From positions 1 to 64,000 of the forward strand of contig NZ_VWOX01000021.1 of NCBI RefSeq assembly GCF_008629675.1: a stretch of DNA of 64,000 nt. The letters run 5' to 3'. Source of the stretch: Roseiconus nitratireducens. GTDB taxonomy: Bacteria; Planctomycetota; Planctomycetia; Pirellulales; Pirellulaceae. Shown piece after piece: positions 56,549 through 64,000 of the stretch. Within the stretch, counting starts at the first letter, position 1. Each line of letters starts with the position of its first letter. The notes beneath the pieces were generated by a model. It was not told the DNA's origin. It did not search any database and worked only from the letters and a program-made list of their open reading frames with translations. The position numbers and the translations under genes were made by a program.

Positions 56549-58156
56549 ATGGTTACCAACAACCGACGCTGCCAGTGGCTTCTGCTCTCGCTCGCTTTTG
56601 CGGTCGTTGCCGATGTCAGCGCCCGGGCGCAATTCGACCTGACGATTGACTATTCGGACCAGCACCAGCAGATCGATCACTTCGGTGCGTCGGATGCCTG
56701 GTCGATCAACCCGGCGGTCGATCATTGGACCCGGCAGTCCGACGATGCCGCCGTCGAACGTCTCGCCGACTGGCTGTTCTCCCAAGACAGCGGCATTGGC
56801 CTTTCCGCGTGGCGTTTCAACATTGGCGCCGGCAGCGCGGGGCAGGGCGCGGCGAGCAACATTCCCGATCCATTGCGGCGAGCGGAATTGTTGATTCCCG
56901 CGGCCGGGTCGCCGGTGGACCGCACCAAACAACGCGGGCAGATTCGTTTTCTGCAAGCGGCTCACGCTCGCGGCGTTCACGACTTCGTGGCTTTTGCCAA
57001 CAGTCCGCCGGTGTGGGCGACGAAGAACGGGTTGAGTCATCCAGGTGACGGTTCGGGGGGCGGTTCAAGCAATCTGGATCCGAACCGACGTGGCGATTTC
57101 GCAAGCTTCCTGGTCAACGTCGTGAAGTACTTGCGCGGTCCCGCGGTCGGAGTTCCGATCAACCACATCAGCCCGATTAACGAGCCCACGTGGGAGTGGC
57201 AGGGTCAAACTCAGGAGGGCTGCCCCTACAACGTTCAAGACATCAAGGCAGTGTACCGGCAACTTCAGCAAGCGTTGGTCCGCGAGCGTTTGGAGAAACA
57301 GGTTCACGTCGACGGTCCGGAGTCCGTTGAGTACACCGCCGTGCTGTCCGACCGATTCAAGCGACGATTCGATGGCGAACTGTATTCAGCGGGAATGAAT
57401 GGACGCGGCTTGGGACGGTATCGGAATTACATCGATGAGTTCCTGGGCGACCCCGACATGCGAGACATCCTGGGGAACAAGCTGTCGCTTCATGGTTACT
57501 TTTCGGAGGCTTCGTCCGAACGGCTGGGAGAATTGCGCGACCTGGTCTGGGAAAACATCCGGCAAGTCTCTCCGAATGCCAAGGTGTGGATGAGCGAGGT
57601 TTCGATTCTCGGCGATCCCGGAGATGTTCGCGATTTTGAGGGACCTGGATTCGACGCCGATGACATGGAGGTCGCCCTGCACATTGCCACGATCGTCCAT
57701 CGCGACCTCGTCCGTCTGAACGTTTCGGCGTGGCATTGGTGGTTGGCGTTGACGCCCTACGACTACAAGGACGGACTGGTCAAAATCGACGCGTCCTTGG
57801 ATGCCGGAACCATGCGGCCGACGAAAGTCTTGTGGGCCTTGGGCAACTACAGCCGGTATGTCCGACCGGGTTATCGTCGCATCGGCAGCGGGGCCGATGA
57901 CCTGAACGGTCTGATGGCCTCCGCGTTCAAGAGCCCGGATGGGTTGCGAATCGTGGTGGTGATGATCAATGCTTCGGACAAGGATCTTGCGGTGTCGCTG
58001 GGCTTTGAAAACCTGCCCCCGGGAACCAAGCTGTCCACGTCGGACGCCTACCTGACAAACGGCGACCATGACCTTTCGAGCATCAAGTGCGAAGATCCGT
58101 GTTCGATTCCGGCACGCAGCGTCGTGACATGGGTCGGAGATTTGGACGCATCGTAG
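56549..58156 (+). CDS. secreted glycoside hydrolase family 30 protein
   Basis: The 535-residue protein has a signal peptide (core LLLSLAFAVVADVSA) and a GH30-type TIM barrel. The acid/base E212 lies in SPINEPTWEW and the nucleophile E350 in WMSEVSILGD. The N-terminal FGASDAWSI block and the C-terminal beta-sandwich (LRIVVVMINASDKDLAVSL) also match GH30. The subfamily (endo-1,6-galactanase, xylanase or glucosylceramidase-like) cannot be settled by eye. AGGAGG lies eight bases before the ATG at 56549. Confidence 0.88.
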   Translation: MVTNNRRCQWLLLSLAFAVVADVSARAQFDLTIDYSDQHQQIDHFGASDAWSINPAVDHWTRQSDDAAVERLADWLFSQDSGIGLSAWRFNIGAGSAGQGAASNIPDPLRRAELLIPAAGSPVDRTKQRGQIRFLQAAHARGVHDFVAFANSPPVWATKNGLSHPGDGSGGGSSNLDPNRRGDFASFLVNVVKYLRGPAVGVPINHISPINEPTWEWQGQTQEGCPYNVQDIKAVYRQLQQALVRERLEKQVHVDGPESVEYTAVLSDRFKRRFDGELYSAGMNGRGLGRYRNYIDEFLGDPDMRDILGNKLSLHGYFSEASSERLGELRDLVWENIRQVSPNAKVWMSEVSILGDPGDVRDFEGPGFDADDMEVALHIATIVHRDLVRLNVSAWHWWLALTPYDYKDGLVKIDASLDAGTMRPTKVLWALGNYSRYVRPGYRRIGSGADDLNGLMASAFKSPDGLRIVVVMINASDKDLAVSLGFENLPPGTKLSTSDAYLTNGDHDLSSIKCEDPCSIPARSVVTWVGDLDAS

Positions 58157-58251
58157 TGCCAGCTGCGGGTGTTCTCGCCTCAACCGGCGGCTAGCGTCTT
58201 GCCGCCCATTGCACTGTAAATCACGGTGTAGCCACCGTCGCCAGACGGTGG
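58157..58251 (+). repeat. composite dispersed repeat (copy D4) ending in a hairpin
   Basis: It has the blocks gctgcgggtgttctcgcc, ccggcggctagcgtcttgccg and cattgcactgtaaatcacgg, then the perfect hairpin CCACCGTC-gcca-GACGGTGG at 58232-58251. It begins directly after the GH30 stop and may act as a terminator-like structure between GH30 and the convergent sulfatase. Confidence 0.7.
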
Positions 58252-58344
58252 AAACGCTGGAACAATTGATGCTCCGCCTCCCTTGCTCGCCCAACAAGCC
58301 GTAGCACCAGTGGGGCGGGTGACTCTTGCGACACCCAGGCGACG

Positions 58345-59898
58345 TCAACGGTTGCTTTTGATCTGCCGGATGCGTTCGCGCATCCGCTCGGCCACGTCGG
58401 GATGTTCCCGAATCACGTTGGTGGATTGGCCGGGATCTTCTAACAGATTGTAAAGCTGCTGCCGCGGAGCGCCGGGCTTCAGTTTGCCGTTGGCGATATC
58501 GCTGTTGGTTTGGCCGGTGAAACGCGTCGCGGCCGGACCACCAAACCCGTGATCACCCACTTTCGGCGACGCGAAACCGCCTCCGCCCTGGCCGGTGATC
58601 AGCATCCAGTCGCCGGAACGTAGCGAAAGGTTGGAGGGACGCGCCGGGGCGATCAGTAATTCCTCACGGACCGACGTGTCGGGAGCTCCCGTCAACGCCG
58701 GTTCCAAATTGATGCTGTCGGGGCCTTCGTCAGGACCTAACTTCTGTCCGGCGATCGCGGCGACGGTTGCCAAAAGATCGACGTTACTGATCAAGGCTCC
58801 GGATTCGCTGCCGGCGGGAATGTGCCCGGGCCAGCGTGCGATGAACGGAACACGATGGCCTCCTTCCCAAGCGTCAAACTTGAAACCAAGCAATTGGCCG
58901 TTCGGCCGGTGTCCCCGCCGGTACGCTTCCTGGCCTCCGCGGTTGAGCATCCCGCCATTGTCACTGGTGAACACCAACAAGGTGTCGTCGGCAACGCCGG
59001 CGTCATCGAGCGTCTGAGTGACTTCGCCGACGATCCAGTCCAACTCGTGAATGAAGTCACCATACGGACCGGCATCGCTGGTCCCCTGAAAGCGTTTCGC
59101 AGGCGTGAACGGATGGTGAATGTTGGTGGTTGCGAAGTACAAAAAGAAGGGAGCGTCCTGGCCGGCGCGATCCCGGATCCACTCGGTCGCCTTCGCCGTC
59201 AACGTCGTTCCCACGGCTTCGTCGTCGTAGAGCTCATGGGCTGCGGTCGCGCCGCCAATCGCCGACACGCCGAACTTCTCATCGAACGCTCGGGTCTTCG
59301 CCGTCTTGCCGTAAACGAATGGATCGTCCGCCTGCCATCCGACCACGCGGTCGTTCTGAACGTAGACGAACGGCGGATGACTGTTGACGGTCGGCATGCC
59401 GAAGTAGTAGTCGAACCCCAATTGCAAGGGTCCCGGAACCAGCGGTGCGTTCCAGTCGGTCGGTGATTGATTTCCCCATCCCAAATGCCATTTGCCAATG
59501 CAGGCGGTCGCGTACCCGGCACGTTTGGCGACATCGGCAATCGTGGTGCGGTCGACATCGACCACGAGTGGCGACTTCAGAAAAACCGGCCCCCACAAAT
59601 CGTCTTTCCGCACCGGATACCGGCCGGTGACGAGAGCGTAGCGTGACGGCGTGCAGACCGCCGATGCCGAATGGGCGTCGGTGAATCGTCGGCCTTGCTT
59701 TGCCAGTTGGTCAATGTTCGGCGTCCGAACGTGGGAGGTTCCGTAGCACCCAACGTCTCCGTAGCCGACATCGTCGGCAAAGATGATCACCAGGTTGGGC
59801 AAATCTGCCGCGGCGACAGGTTGGAAGGCGGAGGTGCCGATCAGCGCGGCCAATGCGATGATCGCCAAAACCGAATTGGATCTCAGGTGGAACAACAT
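58345..59898 (-). CDS. secreted arylsulfatase-like sulfatase
   Basis: The 517-residue protein has a signal peptide (LAIIALAALIGTSAFQPVAA), the metal block VIIFADDVGYGDVGCYG and the formylglycine motif C82-T-P-S-R86 followed by YALVTG. GKWHLGWG and FTSDNGGML complete the site. It is the fourth sulfatase in the window and lies near a GH30 gene in a convergent arrangement, which suggests joint action on one glycan. A longer N-terminal frame to 60075 has no signal peptide and is rejected. Confidence 0.92.
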   Translation of the reverse strand: MLFHLRSNSVLAIIALAALIGTSAFQPVAAADLPNLVIIFADDVGYGDVGCYGTSHVRTPNIDQLAKQGRRFTDAHSASAVCTPSRYALVTGRYPVRKDDLWGPVFLKSPLVVDVDRTTIADVAKRAGYATACIGKWHLGWGNQSPTDWNAPLVPGPLQLGFDYYFGMPTVNSHPPFVYVQNDRVVGWQADDPFVYGKTAKTRAFDEKFGVSAIGGATAAHELYDDEAVGTTLTAKATEWIRDRAGQDAPFFLYFATTNIHHPFTPAKRFQGTSDAGPYGDFIHELDWIVGEVTQTLDDAGVADDTLLVFTSDNGGMLNRGGQEAYRRGHRPNGQLLGFKFDAWEGGHRVPFIARWPGHIPAGSESGALISNVDLLATVAAIAGQKLGPDEGPDSINLEPALTGAPDTSVREELLIAPARPSNLSLRSGDWMLITGQGGGGFASPKVGDHGFGGPAATRFTGQTNSDIANGKLKPGAPRQQLYNLLEDPGQSTNVIREHPDVAERMRERIRQIKSNR

Positions 59899-60093
59899 GC
59901 GTGCATCGAGCGAGCGGGACAGGATCGGGCCCAGGTCACCGAACCGGTTGCGATGGCAACCGGTTTCCGGTGGGCTTCCGACGGAAGGCGGATACCCAGT
60001 TGCCACAATCCTAACGTGCGGGGGCGGGAATCGCCGCCGTGGCATGGGAAAATGCTGCCACGGAGCGAATTCCAACCGGTTCGAGCAGCCGGA

Positions 60094-60699
60094 CTACGCC
60101 GCCAGATCGGGCGCCGCAGGCCGCGCTCGACGTCCCGCGGATTCAGGCCCGGGAGGAGACACCGGTTTGACGGCAAACGGAAAAACTCCTGGTGCAAACG
60201 GCAACGGCACGCTTGCATGCGGCGGATCAATTCGATTGAGTTTCCAATCGAGTCGACGCCACCAGGGGAGTCCCGATACCCAGTTCGCAACGGCAAGACG
60301 CAGCGCTACGGCGGGGCCATCGCTGGGGTCATGGAGCCCTTGCAGGATCTCCATCGCGCCGCTCGGAGCACCCGACAGCAAAATTGCCGTTGCGTAGTTG
60401 ATCTGCAGTACGTCGTCGACGTCAGAACGCATCATGACCGATCCGGGGCTCAGGCAAAGCCGGCTGAAGATGGTGACGGCTTCCTCGAACCGCCCCAGAC
60501 GCAGCGCGCACACCCCCAGGGTGTGTTGCCGAAGCGGTGTGCGTGCCAGGGTCCGCAGCACGTCGATTGCTTGCTGGTACTCGGACGCTCGGAGATGGTT
60601 CACCACCGAAGTTGGGATTTCTGTTGATAGCGGCAGCGCCGGATGGGGCGTGGAATCGTCTTGCTCCGGGGCAGGACGCTGTGCGTGGGAAGAAGGCAT
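60094..60699 (-). CDS. TPR-like protein of unknown function
   Basis: The 201-residue protein has a helical core with two to three TPR-like pairs (YQQAIDVLRTLARTPLRQHTLGVCALRLGRFEEAVTIF shows the 34-residue rhythm), and its C-terminus is proline-rich. There is no signal peptide. It lies downstream of the small membrane protein gene on the same strand with an 80-bp gap. No family is recognised beyond TPR-like helices. Confidence 0.6.
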   Translation of the reverse strand: MPSSHAQRPAPEQDDSTPHPALPLSTEIPTSVVNHLRASEYQQAIDVLRTLARTPLRQHTLGVCALRLGRFEEAVTIFSRLCLSPGSVMMRSDVDDVLQINYATAILLSGAPSGAMEILQGLHDPSDGPAVALRLAVANWVSGLPWWRRLDWKLNRIDPPHASVPLPFAPGVFPFAVKPVSPPGPESAGRRARPAAPDLAA

Positions 60700-60779
60700 G
60701 GATTCACTCGTCCATAGGATGGGTTTTCGATTGCAGTTGCAGGGCAGGCGCAAAAAGGGTTTTGCGCAACCGATGCTGG

Positions 60780-61193
60780 TTAAATCTGCAATCGAATCCC
60801 CGATTGGACGAGCGACGTCATTGCGGAGGAGGGTCGTGATCCCCGAGCCAACGGGCGACAGCCCGATGGGGCAGGGCGGGGTGGCGGTGCCAAGCGGCCG
60901 GTCAGCGAGCCGACGTTCCAATCGTCCGTCTCCAGCCGATCGGATGCATCGCCGGCGGCCGGCAGCGGCACACCAAAAAAATCACAGGTCGCGGCTTGGA
61001 CACTCGATTGGTGGGTGTCGGCCAGCGTTTGTGCATCGGTTTGCAGCAGCGCCGCCGGCCGCTGGAGCACGAGCGAGCAGGTGACGACGACAACGCCGGC
61101 GAGCCAGAAAGCTCGTGAAGCAAAGCCGAGGGGACGCCGATGAGGGAACAAGGCAGGGGCACCGCAAGAGGACGACCGAAAGTCACCTTCCAT
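60780..61193 (-). CDS. small membrane-anchored protein, hypothetical
   Basis: The 137-residue protein has an N-terminal polar segment of about 25 residues, one hydrophobic helix (AFWLAGVVVVTCSLVLQ) and a C-terminal region rich in serine, alanine and proline that is probably extracytoplasmic. A strong ribosome site, GGGAGGTGAAA directly before the ATG, fixes the start and supports a real gene; the longer frame that reads into the repeat array upstream is an artefact. It is followed by the TPR-like gene, so the two may act together. Confidence 0.6.
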   Translation of the reverse strand: MEGDFRSSSCGAPALFPHRRPLGFASRAFWLAGVVVVTCSLVLQRPAALLQTDAQTLADTHQSSVQAATCDFFGVPLPAAGDASDRLETDDWNVGSLTGRLAPPPRPAPSGCRPLARGSRPSSAMTSLVQSGIRLQI

Positions 61194-61255
61194 TTTCACC
61201 TCCCGCAGTGCGACGGCAAGTCCGGTCACCAGCCAGCCGCCGCCGTCGTCGCGAT

Positions 61256-61920
61256 GGGGACAGAGCACATCGACGTGGGGACCGTCGCGATGGGGACAGA
61301 GCACGACGGCGATCGGAGCACGACGACGGGGACAGAGCACGTCGACGGAGATTGCGACGGGGACAGAGCACGTTGGGCGAGGAGCATATCGACGGGGGAC
61401 AGAGCACGTTGCGAGGGGACAGACGACGACCGACGGGGACAGAGCACGTTGAGGGGTTGCGACCGGGGACAGAGCACCGGGCGACCAAAGGGCAGGGCCG
61501 CAAGAGCCTGGGGGCGACACGGAGGTTGGCCCCCCAGAGGTTTTCTCTACGGCTCGATCGATCCGTGATTGCGACGGGGACAGAGCACGTTGGGCGAGGA
61601 GCATATCGACGGGGGACAGAGCACGTTGCGAGGGGACAGACGACGACCGACGGGGACAGAGCACGTTGTGCCGCGATGCGACCACCACCAAGCGATTGCG
61701 ATGGTTTCGGACAAACGGTCGGGCCGTTGGCCCTTGGGTTTGGTTCTGGTCCGTTTTCCCGGCCCGATGGGCCGGGCTGGGCAAACACCGGGGCGTTGCC
61801 CCGTTTTGGGCCCGCAGCAGCGAGCATCACCGCGATGGGGACAGAGCACGTTTGAGATGGGGACAGAGCACGTCGACGGGGACAGAGCACGTTGAGGGGT
61901 TGCGACCGGGGACAGAGCAC
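61256..61920 (+). repeat. array of 14 GGGGACAGAGCAC repeats
   Basis: Fourteen exact copies of a 13-mer occur at 61256, 61292, 61328, 61359, 61395, 61435, 61465, 61576, 61612, 61652, 61837, 61859, 61878 and 61908, mostly followed by GT or AC and a short variable spacer of 6-23 bp, apart from larger gaps in two places. A shorter related element, ggggacagacgacgacc, occurs at about 61415 and 61633. All copies have the same orientation. The array fills most of the intergenic region 61194-61988 and lies just downstream of the serine hydrolase gene. No cas gene or transposase is near. Confidence 0.9.
61431..61562 (+). repeat. duplicated 131-bp segment, copy 1, carrying the end of the hydrolase gene
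   Basis: This segment is identical, apart from one single-base indel, to 61874-62004. It contains repeats 6 and 7 of the array, the ccgcaagagcctgggggc block and the ttttctctacggctcgatcgat stretch. In the second copy that stretch encodes the last four residues and TAG of the serine hydrolase. Here it has no gene attached, so the gene end was duplicated. A further 100-bp direct repeat links 61350-61450 with 61567-61667. Confidence 0.85.
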
Positions 61921-62004
61921 CGGGCGACCAAAGGGCAGGGCCGCAAGAGCCTGGGGGCGACACGGAGGTTGGCCCCCCGAGGTTTTCTCTACGGCTCGAT
62001 CGAT
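61874..62004 (+). repeat. duplicated 131-bp segment, copy 2, containing the hydrolase stop codon
   Basis: This is the second copy of the segment at 61431-61562. It includes repeats 13 and 14, and its right end overlaps codons SIEP and the stop of the leftward serine hydrolase gene (stop at 61989-61991). Confidence 0.85.
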
Positions 62005-63338
62005 TTGTTGATGAACCGGGCCACCTCGTCACAGGCCTTCCTCGCCGGGTCGTTGAACACGTTCGTGGCGACCAGGACACAGGCGTTCTTGCCAGGAATC
62101 GCCAGCGCGTAGCAGTACCAGGTCGTGTTGCTGCCGTTGTGAAAGAAAGCTCGTCCGTTGTATTCCGGTTTGTCAAACACCATCCAACCGCCAGCGTAAG
62201 CCTGTTCTGAGTCGCTACCGGAAGGTGGGGTCAGCAGTTGCTTCCAAACCTTGCCGGAAATGCCGAGCTTTCGGTTGCCGTCTTTGCTCGCGAAGGCCAT
62301 CACGAACTTCGACCAATCTCTCAAGTTCATATGGACTCGTCCGGCCGGCCCCAGGCAACGTGAATTGTCGATTTGCCGGGGCGTGAACCCCGGCTTGGTC
62401 GGCTTGCCGAACACGGAGGCCATCGCCGCCAGCAATCCGACTTCGGGCGTGTGTCCCCAAGGTCGATCTGGCAGCGAGACCACGTCGTCGGCGGTGCCGT
62501 CCGGTCGCCCGACCGGACCAAAGCCTGCGCTCTCCATGCCCAGCGGCCGAAACACGCGTTCCGCGACCAACTGTTCCCAGGGTTTGCCTTCCAGGTGCTC
62601 GGCGACGTGGCCCAGGACAATGTAGCCGACGTTGGAATAGACGAATTGCGGGGCCCGCGGTCGTGTCTTTCTGCATAACGCGTGCAGCAGCGCTCCTCGG
62701 GCTGCCACGGCGGAATCCGGATTGGACTGGTCGAATGATTGGTAGATCCAAAAATTCGCGATTGCTCCGCTGCGATGTTGCAAAAGCTGCTCCATCGTCA
62801 CGGACCCCCAATCCGAATCCTTCACCAGCGGCGTGTCTTCAAAGACTTCTCCCAGTGTCGTGTCCAACCGCAGCTTGTCTTCCGTGCAAAGCTGGCCAAT
62901 GATCGCCGCGGTCATCGCCTTGGTGCAGGATCCCAGGTGAACCTTGTCGTCGGCTTCGGCCAAATCCTCCGTCTCCCACTTTCGCGTGCCGGCGGCCGCC
63001 ACGATCGCAGGGCGTTCATCGTTGAAGAAGCGTCCCGCCCAAAGTGCCGGCAGGCGAGAGGACTCGCACGTGGTGGCCAAGAGATCCTTCAGTTGCTCGG
63101 GGGTCAGGTCCGCGTCCAAGTTCGAGAGCTCGCTGGTCGACGATTGGGCCTTCAAAACGGCGGTGGTTGCCGGATGGAACGCGGCCATCAAGAAGAAGAC
63201 GGTCACGATCCGAAGCGTCACGCCGAATTTGTTGGTTTTCACCGACAGCGACCAACAGCTCGATCGATTCCCCGGCCGGGTGATCGCGCCGATCGGCCTT
63301 CGTATCATGCCAGGGAAAACCGCGTCGGAGTGCACCAT
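61989..63338 (-). CDS. class C beta-lactamase-like serine hydrolase
   Basis: The protein of about 449 residues has an N-terminal region with a hydrophobic core (VTVFFLMAAFHPATTAV) that looks like a signal or anchor. The serine hydrolase fold follows: SCTK is the SxxK motif carrying the catalytic serine, YSN is the YxN motif, and FFHNGSN near the end corresponds to the KTG/HxG site. The family includes esterases, transpeptidase-like enzymes and beta-lactamases, so resistance should not be assumed. The start is uncertain (63350, 63338, 63308 or GTG 63242). The last codons lie in a duplicated repeat segment. Confidence 0.82.
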   Translation of the reverse strand: MVHSDAVFPGMIRRPIGAITRPGNRSSCWSLSVKTNKFGVTLRIVTVFFLMAAFHPATTAVLKAQSSTSELSNLDADLTPEQLKDLLATTCESSRLPALWAGRFFNDERPAIVAAAGTRKWETEDLAEADDKVHLGSCTKAMTAAIIGQLCTEDKLRLDTTLGEVFEDTPLVKDSDWGSVTMEQLLQHRSGAIANFWIYQSFDQSNPDSAVAARGALLHALCRKTRPRAPQFVYSNVGYIVLGHVAEHLEGKPWEQLVAERVFRPLGMESAGFGPVGRPDGTADDVVSLPDRPWGHTPEVGLLAAMASVFGKPTKPGFTPRQIDNSRCLGPAGRVHMNLRDWSKFVMAFASKDGNRKLGISGKVWKQLLTPPSGSDSEQAYAGGWMVFDKPEYNGRAFFHNGSNTTWYCYALAIPGKNACVLVATNVFNDPARKACDEVARFINKSIEP

Positions 63339-63802
63339 CTTTACTGCCACCGTTGTCGCTCTCGGTCTTTCACTTTGCAGTCATGTCTGCAGAAGTACGA
63401 GTTTACCTTCCCCCGCGACTTTGATCCTGAAAACCGGTTGAATCACGGATCAAAGCAGCGACGGTCGGCGGTGCCGCCATCTTCCCAGTGTTTTCAGCAG
63501 GCGCAGACGAACCCGCGAACCGGCACCGTCCCTGACGGAGTCGTCTGTCCAACGTCGGCTCGGTGGCAACGCATCTCCCGACGGTTTTGCTTTCAAAAGA
63601 CGCGGGAATCGGGCGAGCCCGCTTCCGTTTGTTGGCCAGCGGGTGAACGCGCGTTCCGGTTGTGCCGGCGGACGCAAGAAAACTCTCACCGGGCGCTTCC
63701 GGCACCCGATGCGAACTTCGGTAGTGGCGGTATCACGCCATCACGCTGGCGGTACGCCAGCTTCGGTTGGACGGTCGGTCTATCAAGGACGAGGAATTGT
63801 CG
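63339..63802. other. divergent intergenic region
   Basis: This 464-bp stretch separates the leftward serine hydrolase from the rightward secreted protein. It contains overlapping open frames on both strands without recognisable domains. Promoters for both flanking genes should lie here; none can be pinpointed by eye. Confidence 0.4.
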
Positions 63803-64000
63803 ATGAGTCATCCGCGTTTACTACGCGTGTTTCTGCTGGGATTGATTGGTACTTGCGCCGGCAGCCTGTCCGCCCAAACCTATAGCTCGACCGACACCCC
63901 GATCGGGATTCCGCCGTCGGGTACAAGGGGAACGACCATTTCGTCCATCAACGTTCCCGATTCGATCATGATCGATGATCTGGATGTGAACGTGGATTAC
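63803..64000 (+). CDS. start of a secreted protein, possibly with P-domain (runs off right edge)
   Basis: An ATG at 63803 is preceded by GAGGAA nine bases upstream and opens a frame to the window end. The first residues form a signal peptide (LLRVFLLGLIGTCAGSLSA). The mature part includes TPIGIPPSG and then ISSINVPDSIMIDDLDVNVDY, which resembles the start of a proprotein-convertase P-domain. Only 66 residues are present, so the family is tentative. The frame has no stop before 64000. Confidence 0.55.
   Translation, partial: MSHPRLLRVFLLGLIGTCAGSLSAQTYSSTDTPIGIPPSGTRGTTISSINVPDSIMIDDLDVNVDY

Noticed and set aside
60780..61784. Minus-strand open frame of 334 residues
   Set aside because: Its N-terminal two thirds translate the GGGGACAGAGCAC repeats (LCPRR/LSPS pattern). 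The true gene starts at 61193 behind a strong ribosome site.
61256..61920. Possible CRISPR array
   Set aside because: The repeat is only 13 bases, spacing is irregular (about 6 to more than 150 bp between copies), the spacer-like parts are themselves repeated, and no cas gene is near. It fits a REP-type array.
61989..63338. Beta-lactamase as resistance gene
   Set aside because: The SxxK and YxN motifs also occur in esterases and peptidase-like hydrolases. Nothing in the context suggests antibiotic resistance.

Overview
The window is chromosomal DNA of a planctomycete, most likely a Pirellulaceae/Rhodopirellula-type marine or aquatic bacterium. The evidence is family content. It has two DUF1549/DUF1553 (PSCyt/PSD1) plus DUF1501 modules, four secreted sulfatases, a multi-CXXCH cytochrome next to a PVC-type propeller dehydrogenase, ECF sigma factors paired with serine/threonine kinases, a CehA/McbA metallohydrolase, a Gfo/Idh/MocA oxidoreductase with a Tat-type leader, and many intergenic hairpin repeats. 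I see no rRNA, tRNA, CRISPR array, prophage or recognisable transposase gene. All families were assigned by reading motifs; no database search was run.

Layout. 0-0.5 kb: the end of a gene and a small membrane protein. 1.2-5.4 kb: a translationally coupled three-gene operon of an SbnA/Y4xP-like PLP synthase, an FAD/NAD(P)-binding protein and a Y4yA-like PLP decarboxylase, which looks like an orphan amino-acid or siderophore-precursor pathway. 5.5-7.6 kb: three leftward genes including a vWA protein. 8-11.6 kb: oxidoreductase and PHP metallohydrolase. 11.9-15 kb: an ECF sigma/STK pair. 15.5-23.6 kb: sulfatase, HD-GYP protein, a second ECF sigma, a giant pseudokinase-RDD-kinase-RDD protein and an ankyrin protein. 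23.7-29.5 kb: sulfatase, GH3 and zinc metallopeptidase. 30-37.4 kb: mixed genes (GT4, small lipoprotein, SDR, DUF1990, a large secreted orphan, a zinc-ribbon protein). 37.6-44.6 kb: a leftward four-gene operon of six-heme cytochrome, propeller, sialate-O-acetylesterase-like protein and sulfatase. 45.3-54.3 kb: two back-to-back DUF1549/DUF1501 modules. 54.3-60 kb: Na/Pi cotransporter, GH30 and sulfatase. 60-64 kb: a TPR-like gene, a small membrane gene, a repeat array, a serine hydrolase and the start of a secreted protein.

The exported sulfatases, GH3, GH30, esterase and PHP hydrolase suggest breakdown of sulfated, acetylated polysaccharide, with genes scattered rather than in one locus. The two ECF-kinase pairs and the HD-GYP protein are the signalling component. 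The most distinctive parts are the three-gene PLP/FAD/PLP operon, the duplicated kinase-RDD protein, and several layers of intergenic repeats: hairpins with a conserved loop and covarying stems, a 180-bp tandem repeat, and a 14-copy GGGGACAGAGCAC array that includes a duplicated gene end.
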